Shown: positions 1 to 6,316 of the stretch, one piece after another | How positions within the stretch are numbered: the first letter of the stretch is position 1 | How the letters are laid out: each line of letters begins with the position of its first letter | DNA from: Solobacterium sp. | GTDB taxonomy: Bacteria > Bacillota_I > Bacilli_A > Erysipelotrichales > Erysipelotrichaceae | Length of the DNA: 6,414 nt | Direction: 5' to 3' | Assembly: GCA_017536845.1 (NCBI GenBank) | Contig: JAFWCP010000492.1 | Location: 1 to 6,414 of the forward strand | Notes under the pieces: model-generated | The model's input: only the letters and a program-made list of their open reading frames with translations | Database searches by the model: none | Told to the model about the DNA's origin: nothing | Translations under genes and position numbers: made by a program

Positions 1-135
1 TGAAAACTGCGTTCGGGAAATACCCATGATTTTGGCAATGCGCTCCTGGTTGTATGCCGGGTTATTCTGTTTTTTTCGGAATTCCCAGTCTTCCCGGATG
101 ACATCCATTGCGATTTCTGCAAAAGTTCTGCTCAT
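1..135 (-). CDS. Helix-turn-helix protein, N-terminal 45 residues (partial)
   Basis: The open frame starts at ATG 135-133 and runs off the left edge, so only the first 45 residues are visible. They begin MSRTFAEIAMDVIRED and continue through a charged stretch to ERIAKIMGISRTQF (residues 31-44). The pattern of an alanine in the first helix, a glycine turn and a second helix starting ISRTQ fits a helix-turn-helix DNA-binding unit, so a regulator or other DNA-binding protein is the best guess. The start is chosen because GGAGG at 147-143 lies 7 bases upstream. An out-of-frame ATG at 139-137 sits too close to that site and its frame closes after about 25 codons. The gene lies downstream of the tRNA-Asn terminator on the same strand and so should have its own promoter; I saw no convincing one in the short gap. 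The family cannot be assigned from this fragment. Confidence 0.7.
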   Translation of the reverse strand, partial: MSRTFAEIAMDVIREDWEFRKKQNNPAYNQERIAKIMGISRTQFS

Positions 136-140
136 ACATT

Positions 141-147
141 TACCTCC
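141..147 (-). promoter_or_regulatory. Ribosome binding site of the partial HTH gene
   Basis: On the minus strand this reads GGAGGTA, a near-perfect Shine-Dalgarno match. It stands 7 bases before the ATG at 135 but only 3 before the out-of-frame ATG at 139. It therefore decides the start of the partial gene and supports that this short open frame is real. Confidence 0.75.
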
Positions 148-189
148 AAATCGATAAAATCCGTTTTAAACTTGGTTTGTCTAAACGCG

Positions 190-225
190 AAAAAAGCGGC
201 TTTTTACCAAGCAAAAGCCGCTTTT
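190..225 (-). terminator. Intrinsic terminator of tRNA-Asn
   Basis: A perfect 13-bp inverted repeat, AAAAGCGGCTTTT (192-204) and its complement (213-225), encloses an 8-base loop. Read on the minus strand the hairpin is followed by a run of six T (195-190), the classic rho-independent layout. It begins 8 bases past the CCA end of the tRNA. In the plus direction the tail TTTTGTATTT is weaker, so any bidirectional action would be secondary. Confidence 0.88.
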
Positions 226-233
226 GTATTTAA

Positions 234-309
234 TGGCGCCTCAAACAGGACTCGAACCTGTGACACCCTGGTTAACAGCCAGGTGCTCTACCGACTGAGC
301 TATTGAGGC
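234..309 (-). tRNA. tRNA-Asn (anticodon GTT)
   Basis: A complete 76-base cloverleaf can be folded by eye on the minus strand. It has acceptor stem GCCTCAA/TTGAGGC, D-arm GCTC/GAGC, anticodon stem CCTGG/CCAGG with loop CTGTTAA, a 5-base variable loop, and T-arm ACAGG/CCTGT with loop TTCGAGT. The discriminator base is G and the CCA end is encoded in the DNA (236-234). Loop positions 34-36 are GTT (window 276-274), giving asparagine, and the G discriminator is usual for tRNA-Asn. The gene stands alone rather than in a tRNA cluster, with its own promoter and terminator. Confidence 0.97.
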
Positions 310-318
310 AACGCAGAT

Positions 319-347
319 ATATTACTACTTCTGCCAATATGATGCAA
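319..347 (-). promoter_or_regulatory. Likely sigma-A promoter of tRNA-Asn
   Basis: On the minus strand a -35-like TTGCAT (347-342) is followed by a 17-base spacer and a -10-like TAATAT (324-319). Each hexamer matches the consensus at 4 of 6 positions. Transcription would start near 312, giving a very short leader before the mature tRNA 5' end at 309, as expected for a tRNA. This is a sequence match only. Confidence 0.5.
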
Positions 348-461
348 GCATTATTTTTACAAATTTCAAAGAATTTTGCGGCGGATTATAACTGTCAGAT
401 TTTCCTTTTTCTTACCTGCTGTGATTCATGATTTCGAGACATTCATCATATCCAACCAAAA

Positions 462-479
462 TTTGATATAATTATCAAA
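462..479 (+). promoter_or_regulatory. Extended -10 promoter inside an inverted repeat, driving the peptidase gene
   Basis: TATAAT at 467-472 is a perfect -10 box and is preceded by TG one base upstream (464-465), giving the full extended -10 motif TGnTATAAT. No good -35 is present at 16-18 bases, which is common for extended -10 promoters. Transcription should begin near 479, about 18 bases before the ATG at 497, with the ribosome binding site AGGAGGG (484-490) in between. The -10 lies within a perfect 7-bp inverted repeat, TTTGATA (462-468) and TATCAAA (473-479), around a 4-base spacer. Such symmetry over a -10 could be an operator for a dimeric repressor. It could also be a chance product of AT-rich DNA. 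Confidence 0.7.
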
Positions 480-496
480 ACACAGGAGGGAATCAT

Positions 497-2887
497 ATGT
501 CTCAAAGACCCCAGGGAAGAAAAAGAAATGACAGCGGCCAGCATGCAACAGCGCATCGGCGTGACGATAATGGCATCGGCGGGTCCGCGTCGGGAAATGT
601 AAATTATAATAACCGGCCGTCAGGAGGCGGCGGAGGTGTTGTAAAAGGCATCGGCGGGCTTGGCCTTGGCGCCATTCTGATCTACATGCTCATGAACGGC
701 CTTGGCGGTAACGGTGGCGGCGGCAGCACGACCATCACAACCAATCCGGTTGTCGGCCCTGCTTCCACACCTACGCCGATTGTTGCCAACAACAACACCC
801 AGAGTTCAACCGGTGCATTCCATTTCGGCACCCAGACATCCCAGCAGTCCTCAGCAGTCAATGCTTCCACTGCCGCCGTGGATACCAGCGTATCCTCCGG
901 CATCAGGGACAAGTACACGACACTGCTCGGCAACGGCCAGGATACCATGACAATCATGGTCTATATGTGCGGTACAGACCTGGAAACCAACTATGGCATG
1001 GCAACCCAGGATATCAACGAAATGGCAAGTGCGACAATGTCCGACAAGGTCAACATCATCCTGGCTACCGGCGGTACAAAGAGATGGAAGAATTCCATCA
1101 TCTCCAATACCACCAACCAGTACTACCAGGTAAAGGAGAAATCGCTTGTCAGGCTGGAAGACAACCTCGGCTCCAAAGCCATGACGGATTCCAATACACT
1201 GACAGCCTTCATCAAGTTCTGTACGAAGAACTTCCCGGCCAACCGGAACATGCTCATCTTCTGGGACCATGGCGGAGGTTCTGTCACCGGTTACGGCTAT
1301 GACCAGTTATATCCCAACGGCTCCATGTCCGTGGATAAGATTGCCCAAGCCCTCAATGCCGGCGGGACAAAGTTCGACATCATCGGCTTTGACGCCTGCC
1401 TAATGGCCAACATGGAAGCAGCCATTGCCATAGAACCTTTTGCAGACTATATGCTCGCATCCGAAGAAACCGAACCGGGCACCGGATGGTACTACACCAA
1501 CTGGCTCTCCCAGCTGGCCAGGAACACATCCATGCCCTCACTGGAAATCGGCAAGAACGTCATTGACGACTTCGTCTCCGGCAGACAGGCCGGTGCTACC
1601 GCCCGTGATGTCAACACCCTTTCCATCATCGATCTGGCAGAACTTTCCGGTGTTGTGCCTTCCAGGTTCACAGCCTTTGCGAAATCCATTTCCGCAAGCG
1701 TGAAGGAAAACAACTATCGGACCGTAGCGGATGCCCGCAGTGCCTGCAAGGAGTTCTCCAGTTCCAACCGGCTTGACCAGATTGACCTTGTCGACTTCTG
1801 CAAGAAGCTCAATACCAAAGAAGCCAAGGCCCTGGTAGAAGCCATCCAGAAATGCGTCAAGTACAACCGTTCCAGAAACATCAACAACGCCTATGGGTTA
1901 AGCATCTACTTCCCGTACCGCAATCCCAAGTACATGAACGCGTTGATGAGAATCTATGACAACATCGACTTTGACAGTGAATACGGTTCAGCCATCCGCT
2001 CCTTTGCGACATTGGCTACCTCCGGCCAGGTTTCATCAAACGCGACATCCAGCTCCCTGTTTGACCTGCTCGGCGGTGCCCCTGCTTCCAACGGTTCCTC
2101 GGTCGGCACCATTGACCTGCTGTCACTGTTAACAGGCGGCGGCCAGACAACCCAGCCCAGCACGTCGTCTTCCGCCCTCGACCTGCTCTCACTGTTAGGC
2201 GGCGCCGGCGGTGCGGATACTTCCTCCCTGGACCTGTTCTCCCAGTTTATCGGCAGGAACCACATTGATTCCGCTGACCTGATGTTGCAGGAAAAGAACG
2301 GCCAGAGAGTCCTCTCGCTGTCCGAAGACGACTGGGCAATGGTCCAGAACATCCGTCTGAATGTCTGGGTGGATGACGGTTCCGGCTATATTGACCTGGG
2401 CGCCGACAATGTCTACAGCTTCACCGATGACGGTGACCTGCTCATTGACTATGACGGCATGTGGGTTGCCATTGAAGGCCAGCCGGTCTGCTACTACACA
2501 CAGTCATATGAATACGAGACAGATTACAACTACTGCATCGAAGGCTATGTCCCGGCCATGCTGAATGGGGAAGAAGTTCACCTGATCATCCAGTACAACC
2601 AGAACAATCCGGAAGGTGTTGTGTTAGGTGCGAAGCCCGTCTATGATGACAGTGACGCTGTCGGCAAGCTGGTGCCGATCAACGAAGGTGATACCATTGA
2701 CTTCATCTGCGACTACTATGACTATGAAGGCAACTTCTCCGACAGATATTTCTTCTCCGACCAGATCGTTGCGGATGATGAGCTGAATGTTTCGGATGTC
2801 CACCTCGACAACCCGAAGATGATCTACGGCTACATCCTGCAGGATATCTACGGCAGTGACAGACGCACACCGATGGTCAACTACTAA
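497..2887 (+). CDS. Membrane-anchored clostripain-family (peptidase C11) cysteine protease
   Basis: This is a 796-residue cysteine endopeptidase of the clostripain family, whose members usually cleave after Arg or Lys. The catalytic region spans roughly 150-505. It opens with MTIMVYMCGTDLE and carries WDHGGG with the presumed catalytic His258 and GFDACLM with the presumed Cys301. Asp299, two residues before the Cys, fits the acidic residue thought to line the S1 pocket in this family. The N-terminus is basic (RPQGRKR, HRR). A Gly-rich hydrophobic stretch at about 51-70 has no obvious cleavage site, so an uncleaved signal anchor with the enzyme outside the cell is likely. A Ser/Thr/Asn/Gly-rich linker follows (71-149). 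After the catalytic region come leucine-rich repeats (518-587) and an acidic, aromatic C-terminal domain (about 590-796) that I recall from related large clostripain-like proteins but cannot name. AGGAGGG at 484-490 supports the start, and the gene is monocistronic, with its own promoter and terminator. Substrate and physiological role are unknown. Confidence 0.93.
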   Translation: MSQRPQGRKRNDSGQHATAHRRDDNGIGGSASGNVNYNNRPSGGGGGVVKGIGGLGLGAILIYMLMNGLGGNGGGGSTTITTNPVVGPASTPTPIVANNNTQSSTGAFHFGTQTSQQSSAVNASTAAVDTSVSSGIRDKYTTLLGNGQDTMTIMVYMCGTDLETNYGMATQDINEMASATMSDKVNIILATGGTKRWKNSIISNTTNQYYQVKEKSLVRLEDNLGSKAMTDSNTLTAFIKFCTKNFPANRNMLIFWDHGGGSVTGYGYDQLYPNGSMSVDKIAQALNAGGTKFDIIGFDACLMANMEAAIAIEPFADYMLASEETEPGTGWYYTNWLSQLARNTSMPSLEIGKNVIDDFVSGRQAGATARDVNTLSIIDLAELSGVVPSRFTAFAKSISASVKENNYRTVADARSACKEFSSSNRLDQIDLVDFCKKLNTKEAKALVEAIQKCVKYNRSRNINNAYGLSIYFPYRNPKYMNALMRIYDNIDFDSEYGSAIRSFATLATSGQVSSNATSSSLFDLLGGAPASNGSSVGTIDLLSLLTGGGQTTQPSTSSSALDLLSLLGGAGGADTSSLDLFSQFIGRNHIDSADLMLQEKNGQRVLSLSEDDWAMVQNIRLNVWVDDGSGYIDLGADNVYSFTDDGDLLIDYDGMWVAIEGQPVCYYTQSYEYETDYNYCIEGYVPAMLNGEEVHLIIQYNQNNPEGVVLGAKPVYDDSDAVGKLVPINEGDTIDFICDYYDYEGNFSDRYFFSDQIVADDELNVSDVHLDNPKMIYGYILQDIYGSDRRTPMVNY
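2048..2257 (+). repeat. Degenerate in-frame leucine-rich repeats (LDLLSLLGG type) in the peptidase
   Basis: Residues 518-587 of the peptidase contain four related short motifs: SSSLFDLLGG (518-527), GTIDLLSLLTGG (537-548), SALDLLSLLGG (559-569) and SSLDLFSQFIG (576-586). They are joined by Ser/Gly/Thr-rich spacers, with repeat periods of about 18, 22 and 17 residues. Copies two and three are also close in DNA, sharing GACCTGCTnTCACTGTTA 66 bases apart, which points to a fairly recent tandem duplication. Each motif could form a short amphipathic helix. The function is unknown; a flexible spacer or a docking surface between catalytic and C-terminal domains is possible. Confidence 0.75.
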
Positions 2888-2903
2888 GAATCATCTCAAT
2901 ACC

Positions 2904-2929
2904 AAGGATGCTGCAAAGCATCCTTTTTT
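2904..2929 (+). terminator. Intrinsic terminator of the peptidase gene
   Basis: AAGGATGC (2904-2911) pairs with GCATCCTT (2918-2925) around a 6-base loop, and the T run extends to 2929. It lies 16 bases after the stop codon at 2887. The reverse direction has no comparable T run, so it acts mainly on plus-strand transcripts. Confidence 0.88.
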
Positions 2930-2990
2930 GATGTCACCTGATCGGCCAGCCTTTGTCAGATACCTGTCCCGGCGCAGAAAAGCAATGCAA

Positions 2991-3015
2991 TTAAAAATCC
3001 GGGATCTCTCCCGGA
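2991..3015 (-). terminator. Intrinsic terminator of the HAD phosphatase gene
   Basis: On the minus strand TCCGGGA (3015-3009) pairs with TCCCGGA (3004-2998) around a 4-base GAGA loop, followed by TTTTTAA (2997-2991). It begins 6 bases past the HAD stop codon at 3022. With the plus-strand terminator at 2904-2929 it insulates the two convergent genes from each other. Confidence 0.85.
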
Positions 3016-3021
3016 ATGTGC

Positions 3022-3858
3022 TTACCGATTGAACCAGTGGTCTTCCAGATACCTGCCGACACCGTCTTCCAGACAAGGATATTCGGTAATCGCCTGGGCA
3101 ACAGCCTTGGTATCATCCGCCCCGTTGATCAGGCAGACACCCCAGCCGGCTTCCTTGATCAGGCCGATGTCATTTTCCATATCACCAAAGGCAATGATTT
3201 CCTCCAGCGGAATGTTATGGTTCTCCGCATACTTCTTCAAGGCAACGCCTTTGTTGACGCGGGGGTCAATGAATTCCATGGTGACATGGTCCTGAATCTG
3301 GAACGTCTTGATGCAGATCCACGAAGGATCGGCATTTTCATTGACAATGCGCATGAACTCATCCAGTGAATTCGGCTTGAGATGAATCTCCACCTTTCCC
3401 GTCGGATGCTGGCCCAGGAAATCCACATCACCGATTTCAACATGGGAATGATTGCGGTTGATGGAATCCTGCATGAAGGCATCCATCCGCATGGCATGGA
3501 TTTCATCATACCCATTGATATAGACAATCGCATTCATATCCAGATGGGCAATCGGGGTCAGGATTTTCTTCACCTGCTCACCGGTCAGCTGGTAATAATG
3601 CTCTGTCGTATCCGTTTCCTTGTCATACAGGTCGCCGCCGTTCATGCCGATGGCGAAGTCAAAGTCAAAGCTCAGGCCCCAGGTCTGGGCAAGTCTTAAA
3701 ATTCTGCGGTCCATGGGCCTGCCGGAGGCAGGGCCAAACAATACGCCTTCCTTATGAAGACGTTCAATCGCGGCAATGGTACGAGGACCCGGGATTTCAC
3801 CCTTGATACACAGCGTCCCGTCAATGTCCGCGGTCATGACTGTCATTTTCTTCAGCAT
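3022..3858 (-). CDS. HAD superfamily (Cof-type, subclass IIB) hydrolase, probable sugar-phosphate phosphatase
   Basis: The 278-residue product has the four HAD motifs in order. They are DIDGTL with the nucleophile Asp11 and acid/base Asp13, Ser45 in PASGRP, Lys203 in NKG, and GDMEND (225-230) with the Mg-binding aspartates. The cap inserted between motifs II and III, roughly residues 80-190, is typical of the Cof/IIB subclass, and the length fits. Family members dephosphorylate sugar phosphates, nucleotides or flavin phosphates in the cytoplasm; the substrate cannot be read from sequence. I chose ATG 3858 rather than the longer TTG at 3879. A GAAGG ribosome binding site sits 7 bases before the ATG, and the likely promoter would start transcription near 3876, inside the longer frame. 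The gene is transcribed alone, between the terminator of the sugar operon behind it and its own terminator. Proximity to glycosidase genes makes a sugar-phosphate substrate plausible, by inference only. Confidence 0.9.
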   Translation of the reverse strand: MLKKMTVMTADIDGTLCIKGEIPGPRTIAAIERLHKEGVLFGPASGRPMDRRILRLAQTWGLSFDFDFAIGMNGGDLYDKETDTTEHYYQLTGEQVKKILTPIAHLDMNAIVYINGYDEIHAMRMDAFMQDSINRNHSHVEIGDVDFLGQHPTGKVEIHLKPNSLDEFMRIVNENADPSWICIKTFQIQDHVTMEFIDPRVNKGVALKKYAENHNIPLEEIIAFGDMENDIGLIKEAGWGVCLINGADDTKAVAQAITEYPCLEDGVGRYLEDHWFNR

Positions 3859-3882
3859 ACATACACCTTCTTCCCACAAGGA

Positions 3883-3911
3883 ATTCTACCCTGAAATCAA
3901 TTTTTTCACAA
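3883..3911 (-). promoter_or_regulatory. Sigma-A-type promoter of the HAD gene
   Basis: On the minus strand TTGTGA (3911-3906, 4 of 6 to consensus) is followed by a 17-base spacer and TAGAAT (3888-3883, 5 of 6). The predicted start of transcription, near 3876, leaves a leader of about 18 bases carrying the GAAGG ribosome binding site before ATG 3858. It lies downstream of the sugar operon terminator, so the HAD gene is probably a separate unit. Confidence 0.65.
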
Positions 3912-4015
3912 CAGGAAGAAAGCATTCTGCATTCGTCCTTTTGCATCTTCCCGGCTTGCAGCATAAGATCGGCTGTGCACTGCCGCCATTTCCCTCAATC
4001 CCGGCGTTCCGCCGC

Positions 4016-4044
4016 AAAACAGCACCCGTTCATGGGTGCTGTTT
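4016..4044 (-). terminator. Intrinsic terminator of the GH1-GH2 operon
   Basis: A perfect 11-bp inverted repeat, AAACAGCACCC (minus strand 4044-4034) and GGGTGCTGTTT (4027-4017), surrounds a 6-base loop, with the T run ending at 4016. It starts 5 bases past the GH2 stop codon at 4050. The T tract is short, partly inside the stem, but the stem is long and GC-rich in its inner part. Confidence 0.85.
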
Positions 4045-4049
4045 CTCAT

Positions 4050-6311
4050 TCATTTTTTCCGGTAAACGGCGAAGCCGCCCTGTCCAGACAGACGGATTGT
4101 CTCATTGCGGAAGCCGTGGTCATGCACTGTCTTTTCCGATGCCGAGGCAATCAGTTCCATACCTTCTCTCAGGCAGTGATATTCCTGCCCGTCAGCCATG
4201 ATCCGGATGCCGTCTTTGTCCTTCAGCATGATCCTTGCAAAGACATACCCTTCAAAGACAGTATCTTCCACGACAATCTCCGCTGAAGAAAGATCACCGC
4301 TTTTCAGCACATATTCCCTTCCCGACGAACCGACGGCCTTCAGTTCCCCTTTATGATAAGGAACATCAAACAGGGCATAACAGTCATGCAGAGGCTTACG
4401 GCCCATGGATTCCCCGTTGAGATACAGTTCCGCTTCTTCATCCGGGGCATACACTTCCACGGTAACCATCTGCCCGTCCGCAATATCAAACAGCCAGTTT
4501 TCTTCCGCATCCGTAAACTTCCACGGGCCGAACTGCCTTGGCTTGCCATACGCCTCCGGCGGCCTGACCGCGATGTACGGGTCTTTCCTTAAACCATACA
4601 CGATTTCCCGGTAATACGATACCGGCCGGCGATATCCGAAGCGGTCAAGGTCACCTGCTTTGTTGTTTATGGCCGGATACGGTTCAGACAGTTCCCCCAT
4701 ATAGTCCCAGCCGGTCCAGGTGAAATCGCCGATGACTGCCGGCAGGGAAGAAATCCACTTCCAGTTTTCCGCAATCTGCCGAGGATAGGTTTCCGTCCCC
4801 AGCATGACCCGGTTCGTATACCTTTCCGCATCACCGGCATACCGTTCCGTCATGTAGTTATAGCCCTGCACATCCACACAGCTGTCCATCCGCTCCACCA
4901 CTCTTGTGACCACCGGATGGGTGACAATATCCTCCATCCGTGAAGCCATCAGCCCCAGGAACTGATTGACATCACCGCTTTCAAATACCGAACGCTCCAT
5001 GCCGGTCAGATCCACGGCAATATCAATCAGCTGTTCCCCGGCCGCAAAGGCACCGTTGATGCCGTTGGTCACAAAGCGGGTATCATCCAGGCGGTGAATT
5101 CTCTCATACAGGTCATGGGCGGTTTCAAAGCCCTTCTCGGTATTGAGGTCAGAGATTTCATTGCCGGTAGAATACCCCACCACGCAGGGATGGTTCCTGT
5201 CTTCCTTCACCATGGTATCCACAGTATCCTGCCAGCTTTCCTGGAAATACTGGGCATAATCGCCGAAGCCTTTCATCTTCGTCCACATGTCGCAGACTTC
5301 ATCCAGCACATACACGCCCAGCTCATCACATACCTCCAGCAGTTCCTGCGAAGGATGGTTATGGGCAGAACGGATGGCATTGAAGCCCGCTTCTTTCAGA
5401 CGTGATACCCGATAGTATTCAAAAGCCTTTAAGGCAATGCCGCCCAGGATGCCTTCATCATGATGGATGCAGGCACCTCTCAACTTGACGGGTTTGTGGT
5501 TGATGCATAAGCCATGAACAGCATCAAAGCTCTCCAGACGGAAGCCGGTTTTCAGAACGGTTTCATCATCCCCTTCAGCAAGCTTTACCGTATACAGATG
5601 CGGGTCTGCTTCGTCATACAGCCTTGCCTTTCTCAGAAAGAACCGCCTGTCCAGATGGTACGTACCGCTGACCCTTACCGGGAAGGTTTCATCAAGAAGG
5701 CATCCTTCCTGGTCAAAGATCTTCAGCTGTACATCCCTGATCACTGCCCCGGGCGAGTCCTTCCTGAAATCTGCCGTGACACGGATCTGAACACCTTCAT
5801 CAGAAATGCTCTCGGTTTTTACCCACAGAGAATCAGGTACCGTATACACCTCTTCCCCGACCAGCAGGTACAGCGGCCTCAGAATGCCCGTCCCGCAGTA
5901 CCAGCGGGAACTGTACGGATCCGTCTTTGTGACCACCAGCAGCCTGTTTTTCCCTTTGATGACATAATCGGTAATATCACAAAGCTTGCTGACATAGCCG
6001 AAATCACCGCTGCCGGCAAGCGAGCCGTTGACATAGACAAAAGACTTGCTGAAAAGGCCCTCTGCCTTTAACAGCAGACGTTTCCCGATCCAGTCCTCTT
6101 CCAGTTCGATTTCCTTCTGGTAATAATACACACCGGAATCGAAATACCCCGTCCTGCCCCCGTTGAGGCTGTCGGCACGCTGTTCATCATGGAACAGCGC
6201 GTCATACGGAATATCCGTCAGGACAGCGTCTTCGGGAATCGAGGTGACAAGCGAAAAGGCATCATCCCTTTTATAGACGTACCAGTCCTGATTCAGATCA
6301 ATCTTCTTCAT
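4050..6311 (-). CDS. Glycoside hydrolase family 2, probable cytoplasmic beta-galactosidase-type enzyme
   Basis: This 753-residue enzyme has the GH2 architecture. An N-terminal sugar-binding jelly roll (about 1-155) holds GYFDSGVYYYQKEI and GTGILRPLYL. It is followed by an Ig-like domain (about 160-262) and a TIM barrel (about 263-575). The barrel contains KLRGACIHHDEG, NAIRSAHNHP and the proposed acid/base Glu385 in STGNEIS. The likely nucleophile is Glu507 in LGTETYP, followed by DFTWTGWDYMGE and DLDRFGYRRPVSYYRE. Residues about 600-660 (VEVYAPDEEAELYLNGESMG) look like the DUF4982 domain common in such enzymes, and the final 90 residues form a divergent beta domain. There is no signal peptide, so it acts inside the cell. 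GH2 also includes beta-glucuronidases and beta-mannosidases, so galactose specificity is only the most likely reading. The start lies 5 bases after the GH1 stop, an in-frame stop shortly upstream excludes a longer ATG form, and no good ribosome binding site is near, which suggests translational coupling. Confidence 0.92.
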   Translation of the reverse strand: MKKIDLNQDWYVYKRDDAFSLVTSIPEDAVLTDIPYDALFHDEQRADSLNGGRTGYFDSGVYYYQKEIELEEDWIGKRLLLKAEGLFSKSFVYVNGSLAGSGDFGYVSKLCDITDYVIKGKNRLLVVTKTDPYSSRWYCGTGILRPLYLLVGEEVYTVPDSLWVKTESISDEGVQIRVTADFRKDSPGAVIRDVQLKIFDQEGCLLDETFPVRVSGTYHLDRRFFLRKARLYDEADPHLYTVKLAEGDDETVLKTGFRLESFDAVHGLCINHKPVKLRGACIHHDEGILGGIALKAFEYYRVSRLKEAGFNAIRSAHNHPSQELLEVCDELGVYVLDEVCDMWTKMKGFGDYAQYFQESWQDTVDTMVKEDRNHPCVVGYSTGNEISDLNTEKGFETAHDLYERIHRLDDTRFVTNGINGAFAAGEQLIDIAVDLTGMERSVFESGDVNQFLGLMASRMEDIVTHPVVTRVVERMDSCVDVQGYNYMTERYAGDAERYTNRVMLGTETYPRQIAENWKWISSLPAVIGDFTWTGWDYMGELSEPYPAINNKAGDLDRFGYRRPVSYYREIVYGLRKDPYIAVRPPEAYGKPRQFGPWKFTDAEENWLFDIADGQMVTVEVYAPDEEAELYLNGESMGRKPLHDCYALFDVPYHKGELKAVGSSGREYVLKSGDLSSAEIVVEDTVFEGYVFARIMLKDKDGIRIMADGQEYHCLREGMELIASASEKTVHDHGFRNETIRLSGQGGFAVYRKK

Positions 6312-6316
6312 GAATA

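Noticed and set aside
136..189. Possible promoter for the HTH gene (TAGACA and TTTTAT on the minus strand)
   Set aside because: The match is weak and its start point would fall on the ribosome binding site, so the real promoter cannot be placed.
851..1270. Minus-strand frame of 139 codons within the peptidase gene
   Set aside because: It overlaps the conserved catalytic region of the C11 peptidase on the other strand and resembles no protein I know.
2891..3076. Minus-strand frame of 61 codons between the convergent genes
   Set aside because: It spans both terminators and overlaps the HAD 3' end in another frame, with no supporting motif.
3016..3699. Several plus-strand open frames of 88-117 codons over the HAD gene
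   Set aside because: They mirror the HAD reading frame, which has all four catalytic motifs and its own promoter and terminator.
4002..4014. Small hairpin CGGCG-TTC-CGCCG beside the operon terminator
   Set aside because: The stem is only 5 bp and has no T run, so it is probably incidental in a GC-rich stretch.
3776..4201. Plus-strand open frame crossing from the HAD gene through the intergenic region into GH2
   Set aside because: It runs antisense through a promoter, a terminator and two real genes, and its translation looks like low-quality non-coding sequence.
5514..6071. Plus-strand open frame of 185 codons antisense to the GH2 gene
   Set aside because: It lies wholly within a convincing GH2 coding region, shows no recognisable motif, and is explained by the codon composition of the opposite strand.
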